A DNA stretch of 44,216 bases. It comes from an uncultured Prevotella sp. (GTDB lineage: Bacteria > Bacteroidota > Bacteroidia > Bacteroidales > Bacteroidaceae). Every line of letters begins with the position of its first letter. Position 1 is the first letter of the stretch. The notes beneath the pieces are model-generated. The model searched no databases. It saw nothing but the letters and a program-made list of their open reading frames with translations, and had not been told where the DNA came from. This document shows positions 26,528-33,072 of this stretch, piece by piece. The stretch lies in the NCBI GenBank assembly GCA_900315525.1, contig OMZO01000032.1, forward strand, positions 1 to 44,216, written 5' to 3'. Both the position numbers and the translations under genes were made by a program.

Positions 26528-28009
26528 TTACGGGTTCTGCTCGCTATCCTGGATGTGAGAGTTCTCCTGCATCTCAGACTGTGGGATCTGATAAGTCCAA
26601 CGAACATCGAAGGCAGGAATGGTGTGCAGGTAACCAGCCTGATGGTTGCTACCCTCATAATTACGATCAATACCCTTATTGTTACGCTTCAGATCGAAAT
26701 AAGCAAAGCCTTCACCCCAAAGCTCGATACGGCGCTGCAGCAGAACGTCATCAACTGTTACAGAAGCCTTATTCCAGCTGGGCTGACGGTTCTTCATCAG
26801 TTCAGCCATCACAGTAGCTGCCTCGGCGTTCTTACCCTGACGTGCCAGAGCCTCAGCCTCGATGAGTACCATCTCAGCTGCACGCATGTAGATGTAGTGC
26901 ATAGTCCAGCTACCGTCGTTGCCGAACTTCAAGTTAGCATAAGGTAGTTTGGCACCAGCAGTAGGCTGGCTGGCATCACCCTCGGGACCATTGAACAAAG
27001 TCTTACGATAGTCATCATCAGGAATCTGATCGTAAAGGCGCTTGTCTATCAGCTTTGCACTGTAGGCTAGACCTGCATAGCCGGGAGCCAGATTGGAGAT
27101 GTGAGAGAAGAAAGAGGCATAGGCCGTCTGGGTCTCAGAGTTGTGAGCAAAGCCCCACATCACATCTGATGCCGTCACTCTCATAAAGCCATCGTGAAGA
27201 GCGGCATTGTCACGCTGAGTATATCCCTGACGTGCAGCGCGAGCTGTAGTTGCGGCGGCATCCCACTGCTGGGTGAGCAGATAGAAACGTGCAAGCAGAC
27301 CGCGAGCCACGCTCAGGTCGATGTAATTCTTTGAGGGGCGCTTGTAGTTGGCACCTTCAAGATTTACCACAGCTGCCTCAAGGTCCTTCTTTGCCTGATC
27401 GAGCACATCACCGATTGTATTACGACCCTTAAGTCCATCAAGCTGATCGGCAGTATAGCCATCGGCAGTCGTCAGAATCAGAGGCACACCAGGGGCATTG
27501 CGGTTAATGGTACCATCCGTGTTCATATAAGTCTGGAAAATCTGTGCCAGATAGGCATAGGCATTACCACGAATGGCTAAAGCCTGACCTAACAGCCCTT
27601 TCTCGCCTTCGGTTTTTGCGCCCTCAGGATAAGAACTGATGATATCGTTGGCCTTTGCAATATCAGTGTAGTGGAATCCCCACTCCTCACGCGTACGGCG
27701 ATAAGTCGTCATACGGTTATCGAAATCGTAGTCATAACCAAACCAGTGGAACCCATTGATGGCAATATCCTCGCTCATCATGTCCTTGGCCAGCAATGAA
27801 GACATCAGTCCGAAAGAGTCGTGAGAGCCCTGAAACTCCACCTGCCATGACCACATGCCATTAAGGAACACGTCCGGATTGCGTCCGGCTACCTCACCTG
27901 CAGTCTCCGCATCGAGGTGGCGCGTATAATCCGTATCAAGATAGTCGCTTCCGCACGAGCCGAGCGCCAGTGTCAGAAGAGCCATTGACATATATTTTAA
28001 TACTTTCAT
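26528..28009 (-). CDS. SusD/RagB family lipoprotein (susD1)
   Basis: A 493-residue lipoprotein, with lipobox ALGSC (Cys19) and then the usual SusD start SDYLDTDYT. The fold's helical landmarks are present: GLLGQALAIRGNAYAYLAQIF, NYIDLSVARGLLARFYLLTQQWDAAATTARAA (TPR-like), and RAAEMVLIEAEALARQGKNAEAA. The C-terminal block is LLQRRIELWGEGFAYFDLKRNNKGIDRNY. SusD proteins form the lid over the SusC channel and capture ligand at the surface. The ligand class is not fixed by sequence. The C10 protease in the same operon and the lack of any glycoside hydrolase point to peptides, as for RagB. Confidence 0.95.
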   Translation of the reverse strand: MKVLKYMSMALLTLALGSCGSDYLDTDYTRHLDAETAGEVAGRNPDVFLNGMWSWQVEFQGSHDSFGLMSSLLAKDMMSEDIAINGFHWFGYDYDFDNRMTTYRRTREEWGFHYTDIAKANDIISSYPEGAKTEGEKGLLGQALAIRGNAYAYLAQIFQTYMNTDGTINRNAPGVPLILTTADGYTADQLDGLKGRNTIGDVLDQAKKDLEAAVVNLEGANYKRPSKNYIDLSVARGLLARFYLLTQQWDAAATTARAARQGYTQRDNAALHDGFMRVTASDVMWGFAHNSETQTAYASFFSHISNLAPGYAGLAYSAKLIDKRLYDQIPDDDYRKTLFNGPEGDASQPTAGAKLPYANLKFGNDGSWTMHYIYMRAAEMVLIEAEALARQGKNAEAATVMAELMKNRQPSWNKASVTVDDVLLQRRIELWGEGFAYFDLKRNNKGIDRNYEGSNHQAGYLHTIPAFDVRWTYQIPQSEMQENSHIQDSEQNP

Positions 28010-28036
28010 ATTGCTTCTTGTTTTATGTTTGATAAT

Positions 28037-31000
28037 TTAGAATGACAGATTGACGCCCACGGAGTAAGAGCTGAGGGCTGAATAACCTGCATACTGATTG
28101 TAACCGCTAAAGCTATAGCGTGGATCGAAGCCCTTACGCTTAGAGACGAGCCAAATGTTGTCACCGGTCAGATAAACACGAAGGTTACTGATACCAGCGG
28201 GTGCGAGCCACTTCTTCGGGAAGGTATAGCCCACCGTGATGTTACGCAGACTGAAGTATGATCCCTTGGTCAGGAAATAGTCTGACGAAGAATCGATGCT
28301 TGAACTCTGGCTACCGAAGCTCAGAGCAGGAATATCCGTATCAGTGTGGGCAGGTGTCCAGCGGTTGAACATATCCTTATGGAAGTTCTGGCCGTTGTCG
28401 CCAGCGTTCATCAACTCTGCATACTGATAGTCCCATGCCCAACCGCCAAGTTGGAAGGCTGTGGAGACGCTCAGGTCGAAACCATAGGCATTCAGTGTCG
28501 TAGAGAAACCACCTGTCAGGTCAGGAATAGCCGACTTGCCAGTCTTGCGGAGCGTAGCCTCAGAGGCATTGTTCACGATATCGATGCTCTCAACAATGGG
28601 CTCACCGTTATCATCACGCACATAGTTGCCGCTCTCATCGGTCTTGTAGTTGTACTTGTTGTACTGGGGCAGACCGTTTGTGGGGTCAACACCAACATAC
28701 TCATAGCGGTACCAGTCGTAGAGGCTACCGCCGAGCTGACGCCAGTAGCGACCAGCCTGATAGCCGTCGGGGAACTCTGAAGCGGGCTTAGAGTCTGGCA
28801 GCTTAGTCAGCTTATTCGAGTAGTGTGTCAGGTTCAGGGCTGCATTCCATGTGATATCCTTCGTCTTGATGATGTCGCCACTGATTTCAATCTCGATACC
28901 TGTATTCTTCATGTTCATCTCGTTACGCCATACATAGTTTGGCTTACCCTCTGATGCTGCAAGCGGGCTCTGATAGAGCATGTCGCGGGTCTCCTTGATA
29001 AAGAACTCGAAGCCGACATTCAGACGGTTCCAGAAACCAGCCTCAACACCGACGTTGAAGTTGCGGCTCTTCTCCCATGTAACGTCTGAGTTACCACGCA
29101 GCCACTTGCTGAAAGCTGCGGCGCCATCCACACGGTTGACGGAATAGAGGTCTGAATACACGTGAATCAGGTCATAGCCCTCATCGTCGAGCAGGTGATC
29201 GTTACCTTGTGTACCATAGCTGATTTTCAGCTTCAGGTTGTTCAGCCAGTTTACATCCTTCAGGAAATTCTCTTCCTTCAGGCGCCAAGAAGCACCGACA
29301 GCCCAGAACGTACCCCAGCGGTTGTCCTTGTGGAAACGTGAGCTACCGTCGCGACGGATACTTGCTGTAGCATAGTACTTGTCGGCATAGTTATACTCAC
29401 CCTTTGCGAAGTAACCCTCGAGAGCATACTCCCAAGAGTAGCTGGTCATATCCTGATACTGGGCGGCATTGGCAAACTCAGGATTTGAAGGATCTGAGAA
29501 CTGAGTCATCTGACCATAGAAATAGCGATACTTATCGTTCTTGTTCTCATGGCCAAGCAGCACGTGTACGCCGTGTTTGCCAAATGAGTGGTTCCAGTCG
29601 AGCAGCTGGTTTACGTTCAGCGCACCCTTGCGATAGGTCTCCTTATAACCACGTCCGCCAACACTCAGAGCATCACCACCTATTGGTGTCATAAGCTCGG
29701 TGTACCAACCGTTATAGACGTCATAAGCCACATTAGCTGTGAACTTGAAATCATCCAGGAATGTCCACTCGAAATAGCCGCGAGAACTTACGTTGTCGCG
29801 CTCATTGCGCTGGATGTTTGCCTCAGCAGCAGCCAGCGGGTTCTGCTCAGAGGCGTAGGGGCGCACGTACTGAGTACCCCAGTCATACTGCCGCTCACCT
29901 TTGTTGTCAAGCCACAGGCTGCCATCCTCCTTGTAGAGATAGATAGGATAGATCGGCGCAATGTTCTGTGAGAACATGAAGATGTTAGAATAGTTACTCT
30001 GGGTATCACCGAATGTCTTATAGTCAGTGTGTGAATAGGCAATGTTGCCACCTACACGGATGTGCTTGCCGATGTTCTGGTCAACCTTTACACGACCATT
30101 ATAACGTGTAAATCCAGAACCTACCATGTAACCATTATCTTTCAGATAACCCAGAGAAGCAAATACCTTGGTATTCTCACTGCCAGCAGTGATGGTGGCT
30201 GTGTATTCCTGACGGGTACCATTCTCAAATGGGTCTTTTGTCCAGTCATCGCTCCATTTGCGCTGTGTAGCATTGGGGTTGAGCTTACCAGTCAGCGGAT
30301 CAATCAGCTCATTGTCAGCCACACCTTTGAAGATATTGTATTTCAGGTTGCCGTCAATCAAGTGCTGTGCAGCATACTGAGAAGCGCCTGCGTAGCCCAT
30401 TTGGGGAGCAAGAGAGTTACGATATGACTCATACATCATCTCATAGTACTCACCCGGATCGGTGACGATATCGTAGTTACCAACACCACGGGCATTGAAA
30501 CCATAGCGGGCATCGAAATTGATGTTTACCTTACCAGCCTTACCGCTCTTGGTGGTAATCATGATCACACCGTTAGAACCACGTGCACCGTACATTGAGT
30601 TGGCAGCAGCATCCTTCAAGATGGTCATCGACTCGATATCCTGAGTAGGAATAGAGTTCAGAGACATTTCGTAAGGCACACCGTCAACGACAATCAGCGG
30701 CTGCTGACTGGCATTGATAGAACCTATACCACGGATACGAATCTGAGCATCAGCACCAGGCGTACCATTAGAAGAGGCAATCTGCACACCGGCAGCAGCA
30801 CCCTCGAGGGCCTTACCCAGGTTGCTCACCTGCATCTTCTCCAGGCTCTCACCCTTCACGGTAGCAGCAGAACCAGTAAACGAAGACTTCTTCTGCGTAC
30901 CATAGGCCACGACGATCACCTCGTCGAGGGCTGCGGCATCGCTCTTCAGGAAGATACGCATACCGTTCTTGGCAGTCACAGTCTTCGGCTCGAAGCCAAG

Positions 31001-31072
31001 GTAAGAGACGGTGATCGTCTTCGAACCTGCAGGCATAGCCAATGAGAAACGGCCATTTACGTCAGTCAACAT
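28037..31072 (-). CDS. SusC/RagA TonB-dependent transporter (susC1), signal peptide out of frame
   Basis: A frame of 1011 residues holding most of a SusC protein: the end of a carboxypeptidase-regulatory-like domain (MLTDVNGRFSLAMPAG), the conserved ALDEVIVVAYGTQKKSSFTGS, a plug domain (RIRGIGSINASQQPLIVVDGVPYE, IESMTILKDAAANSMYGARGSNGVIMITTKSGK), then a barrel ending in VGVNLSF. The frame opens only at the ATG at 31072. The signal peptide is 5' of it at 31145 but in another frame, with a stop at 31089-31091. As written, the receptor would not be exported. A short deletion of the expected linker (roughly 25-35 residues) is the simplest reading; a sequence or assembly error is possible. susD1 follows after 27 bases. 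Confidence 0.85.
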   Translation of the reverse strand: MLTDVNGRFSLAMPAGSKTITVSYLGFEPKTVTAKNGMRIFLKSDAAALDEVIVVAYGTQKKSSFTGSAATVKGESLEKMQVSNLGKALEGAAAGVQIASSNGTPGADAQIRIRGIGSINASQQPLIVVDGVPYEMSLNSIPTQDIESMTILKDAAANSMYGARGSNGVIMITTKSGKAGKVNINFDARYGFNARGVGNYDIVTDPGEYYEMMYESYRNSLAPQMGYAGASQYAAQHLIDGNLKYNIFKGVADNELIDPLTGKLNPNATQRKWSDDWTKDPFENGTRQEYTATITAGSENTKVFASLGYLKDNGYMVGSGFTRYNGRVKVDQNIGKHIRVGGNIAYSHTDYKTFGDTQSNYSNIFMFSQNIAPIYPIYLYKEDGSLWLDNKGERQYDWGTQYVRPYASEQNPLAAAEANIQRNERDNVSSRGYFEWTFLDDFKFTANVAYDVYNGWYTELMTPIGGDALSVGGRGYKETYRKGALNVNQLLDWNHSFGKHGVHVLLGHENKNDKYRYFYGQMTQFSDPSNPEFANAAQYQDMTSYSWEYALEGYFAKGEYNYADKYYATASIRRDGSSRFHKDNRWGTFWAVGASWRLKEENFLKDVNWLNNLKLKISYGTQGNDHLLDDEGYDLIHVYSDLYSVNRVDGAAAFSKWLRGNSDVTWEKSRNFNVGVEAGFWNRLNVGFEFFIKETRDMLYQSPLAASEGKPNYVWRNEMNMKNTGIEIEISGDIIKTKDITWNAALNLTHYSNKLTKLPDSKPASEFPDGYQAGRYWRQLGGSLYDWYRYEYVGVDPTNGLPQYNKYNYKTDESGNYVRDDNGEPIVESIDIVNNASEATLRKTGKSAIPDLTGGFSTTLNAYGFDLSVSTAFQLGGWAWDYQYAELMNAGDNGQNFHKDMFNRWTPAHTDTDIPALSFGSQSSSIDSSSDYFLTKGSYFSLRNITVGYTFPKKWLAPAGISNLRVYLTGDNIWLVSKRKGFDPRYSFSGYNQYAGYSALSSYSVGVNLSF

Positions 31073-31226
31073 ACCGGTACTGGTTCCATCAACCTTGACA
31101 GCACAGGAACAGGGCGGCTAAAAACATCGTTAGTCTTTTTTTCATAAATTCTCTCTCTTTTGGTTATTAAATTAATATAATAATGTATAAATAGTCATAT
31201 CTAGTATCCACCTCCGGCGCAGAGGT
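31005..31226 (-). repeat. Left copy of the susC 5' inverted repeat
   Basis: Read on the minus strand it has three parts that recur in the same order at 32867-33072 on the plus strand. These are a 19-nt hairpin ACCTCTGCGCCGGAGGTGG (31208-31226), a leader plus signal-peptide block (31104-31198) that is identical except for one T, and a 72-bp identical block at the start of the SusC body (31005-31076). Between hairpin and leader about nine bases differ, and the junction between signal peptide and body differs. Beyond 31005 the two genes differ at many synonymous positions, so the identity is recent or maintained by recombination. Confidence 0.85.
31089..31145 (-). pseudogene. Detached signal-peptide start of susC1
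   Basis: ATG at 31145 encodes MKKRLTMFLAALFLCCQG and then stops at TGA. The first 14 residues are a typical Prevotella SusC signal peptide. The downstream bases, read in the other frame, give KVDGTSTG leading straight into the SusC body, so this is the true 5' end of the gene separated from it by a frame-breaking deletion right after CTGTTCCTG. Confidence 0.75.
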
Positions 31227-31250
31227 GTGCAAGTAATCTGCTAAATTTGA

Positions 31251-31258
31251 TAACTTTG
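31251..31258 (+). promoter_or_regulatory. -7 promoter box (TAACTTTG) of the recombinase
   Basis: TAACTTTG followed by C lies 22 bases before the ATG at 31281. It overlaps a CTTTGCAAAG palindrome, whose minus-strand TTTG lies at about -33 distance from a poor match (TTACTTG) in front of susC1. No full TAnnTTTG box is seen upstream of susC1. Confidence 0.6.
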
Positions 31259-31280
31259 CAAAGAAAAAAGTTTGGTGCCT

Positions 31281-32249
31281 ATGTCTATAAATATTAAAAT
31301 TGAATTCCATATTCATCTCAAAGAAAATGAAAAAAATACACACACAGATATTGAGCCTCTAATGTCAAAGGCTTTCTGTACGTTAGCAGAGCAACATATC
31401 GAAAGTCTGAGAAATCAAAGAACGCCCTCAACTATTGAGAATTACCTAACTGCATTGAGTTCATTTCGCAGTTTCCTTGTCCATACTAAAACTATAGTTC
31501 CGCTTGATGCTGATATATTCGAAAAATACGAACACTATTTGAGGGGCTCCAATTTGAAGCCGAATACTACTTCCTGCTATATGCGCTCCCTGCGCTCCTT
31601 GGCTATCAGGATATTGGGGGATGAGGCTCGCAAGATGTTCTGTAAAGTTTATACAGGTCGTGCAATTACCGAAAAACGCTCCTTGCCGGTAGAGGATTTT
31701 GCCAGCCTGCGCTCACTTACATTGAAACCAGGCAGTTCCCTTGCTCTCACCCGCGACCTATTCCTGTTCAGTTTCTATGCTATGGGGATGCCTTTTGTGG
31801 ATATGGCCTTCCTGCGGCGAGATCAGATTTCAAACGGGCGGATGACCTATTATCGTCATAAGACAGGTCAGCATATATCCGTAAAAATCGAACCGTGTAT
31901 GCAGGATATTATCAGCCGATATGAGTTATCTGATTCTGATTATGTATTCCCGCTTTTGTCTTCTGACGACCCAGTTGCTGCCTATGAAGAGTATCTATTG
32001 GCACTTAACCGTTATAACCGTACATTGAAGAGGTTAGCAAAGAAAGCAGGACTCGTGTGCAAGCTGACTTCCTATGTAGCCCGTCACTCCTGGGCTAGCG
32101 CTGCTTTTAGCAACAATGTCGATATGCCTGTCATTTCAAAAGCTCTGGGACATGCAAACCCTCGCAACACGCTTATTTATATACGCCAACTCAGTGATGA
32201 ACAGCTTGCAACTGCGAATCACCGATTACTTGATTTGATTCTAAAGTAA
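31281..32249 (+). CDS. Tyrosine recombinase, probable DNA invertase
   Basis: A 322-residue phage-integrase-family protein. The N-terminal part has a SAM-like DNA-binding domain (AFCTLAEQHIESLRN...STIENYLTALSSFRSF). The catalytic domain spans about 155-322: Lys194 in YYRHKTGQ, Arg268 in SYVARHSWAS (Tyr in place of the first His of HxxR), His291 in ALGHANPRN and the nucleophile Tyr300 in TLIYI. In the first catalytic box (FSFYAMGMPFVDMAFL), Met168 stands where many Bacteroides relatives have Arg. I start at ATG 31281; TTG 31272 would add three residues. The position between two divergent SusC operons with mirrored 5' ends suggests a site-specific invertase, as known for SusC/SusD shuffling in Bacteroides. 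That function is inference. Confidence 0.85.
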   Translation: MSINIKIEFHIHLKENEKNTHTDIEPLMSKAFCTLAEQHIESLRNQRTPSTIENYLTALSSFRSFLVHTKTIVPLDADIFEKYEHYLRGSNLKPNTTSCYMRSLRSLAIRILGDEARKMFCKVYTGRAITEKRSLPVEDFASLRSLTLKPGSSLALTRDLFLFSFYAMGMPFVDMAFLRRDQISNGRMTYYRHKTGQHISVKIEPCMQDIISRYELSDSDYVFPLLSSDDPVAAYEEYLLALNRYNRTLKRLAKKAGLVCKLTSYVARHSWASAAFSNNVDMPVISKALGHANPRNTLIYIRQLSDEQLATANHRLLDLILK

Positions 32250-32490
32250 CCTCACTAACCTCACTTAACCTTACTTAAATACTGATATAAAGGGCATTTG
32301 AGGCGAGTGAGGTTTGACGGGCTAACCTCACTTTAACCTCACTTCCATATTCATTTCTTAATGAAAAGATTAAGAGATGCAAGTGAGGTTCGGGTGAGGT
32401 TGAAGTGAGGTCTGGGTGAGGTTAAATCTGCCTACCTCACTCGCCCGATCCCCTTTGTTTATAGGTGTTTCTGGAAATTGGGGTGAGGTT
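32248..32490. repeat. Array of 12 AACCTCACT repeats in both orientations
   Basis: Plus-oriented copies of AACCTCACT start at 32248 (overlapping the recombinase stop codon), 32257, 32267 (AACCTTACT), 32324, 32335 and 32433 (TACCTCACT). Minus-oriented copies (AGTGAGGTT or GGTGAGGTT) start at 32306, 32382, 32393, 32404, 32415 and 32482. Four copies at 32382-32423 and the pair at 32324/32335 are exactly 11 bp apart, about one helical turn. No reading frame covers the array. It looks like a cluster of protein-binding sites, perhaps recombinase arm sites. Confidence 0.85.
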
Positions 32491-32552
32491 AGCGGCATTG
32501 CATATATATTCATAGGCTTACGAACATTTGCTGGTAGGCCTAAGAAAAATTG

Positions 32553-32594
32553 TTCCCTAGGTAGGGAATAAATATTTCCTAGGCATAGAGGAAA
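32553..32594. repeat. Two adjacent palindromes with TTCC/GGAA arms
   Basis: TTCCCTAGGTAGGGAA at 32553-32568 is a 7-bp-arm palindrome with a GG centre. TTTCCT at 32575-32580 pairs with AGGAAA at 32589-32594 across eight bases (AGGCATAG). Both contain TTCCYTAGG or TTCCTAGG. The geometry of short arms around a 6-8 base centre resembles tyrosine recombinase core sites. The rest of 32495-32820 holds nothing else I can support. Confidence 0.5.
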
Positions 32595-32822
32595 GTAACA
32601 TCGGCATCATTCAAATAGTTGTATAGATATGCATTCAGCCGAGAATTCCAAAATACTAATGACTTGTCATCAAAGAAAAGGCTCATTAGAACATTTTGCA
32701 AATAAAACACTTTTTTAACTTTCATCTTGACATAAATCAAGGCAAATGCAAAAAAATGTGCTCGAAACGGCCTGAAATGTGATTTTTTTATAAAATTATT
32801 CGTTTTTTAGAAACTTATGCAT

Positions 32823-32830
32823 TATTTTTG
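32823..32830 (+). promoter_or_regulatory. -7 promoter box (TATTTTTG) of susC2
   Basis: TATTTTTG followed by C, about 118 bases before the signal-peptide ATG at 32949. It lies inside the segment between the inverted repeats, so an inversion would move it to susC1. A -33 element is not clear. Confidence 0.55.
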
Positions 32831-32866
32831 CAGCCTGAACCTCTCATAAAGGCGCGGAAAGTGATG

Positions 32867-33072
32867 ACCTCTGCGCCGGAGGTGGGCACAAAACATGACT
32901 ATTTTATACATTATTATATTAATTTAATAACCAAAAGAGAGAGAATTTATGAAAAAAAGACTAACGATGTTTTTAGCCGCCCTGTTCCTGACAATGGGAA
33001 CGGTATGTTGACTGACGTAAATGGCCGTTTCTCATTGGCTATGCCTGCAGGTTCGAAGACGATCACCGTCTC
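32867..33072 (+). repeat. Right copy of the susC 5' inverted repeat
   Basis: Mirror of 31005-31226. The parts are the 19-nt hairpin at 32867-32885 (ACCTC, seven bases, GAGGT), the leader plus signal-peptide block at 32895-32990 and the 72-bp body block at 33001-33072. The segment between the two repeats holds the recombinase, the AACCTCACT array, the palindromes and the susC2 promoter. Confidence 0.85.
32949..33011 (+). pseudogene. Detached signal-peptide start of susC2
   Basis: ATG at 32949 encodes MKKRLTMFLAALFLTMGTVC followed by TGA at 33009-33011. The SusC body begins in a different frame at ATG 33005. GGAACGGTATG here looks like a join between the normal continuation of the signal peptide and the GGTATG of the body, with CGGTA as possible microhomology. 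The junction differs from that of susC1. Confidence 0.75.

Noticed and set aside
32248-32490. CRISPR array
   Set aside because: The repeats are 9 bp, occur in both orientations and have no spacers of uniform length; no cas genes are present.
32828-33004. Upstream in-frame extension of susC2
   Set aside because: It is open by chance through the leader, its TTG overlaps the -7 box, and it encodes no signal peptide. It reads the true signal-peptide bases in the wrong frame.
31005-33072. Insertion sequence bounded by terminal inverted repeats
   Set aside because: The repeats are the 5' ends of two susC genes, not element ends. No transposase or target duplication is seen, and the only enzyme is a tyrosine recombinase.
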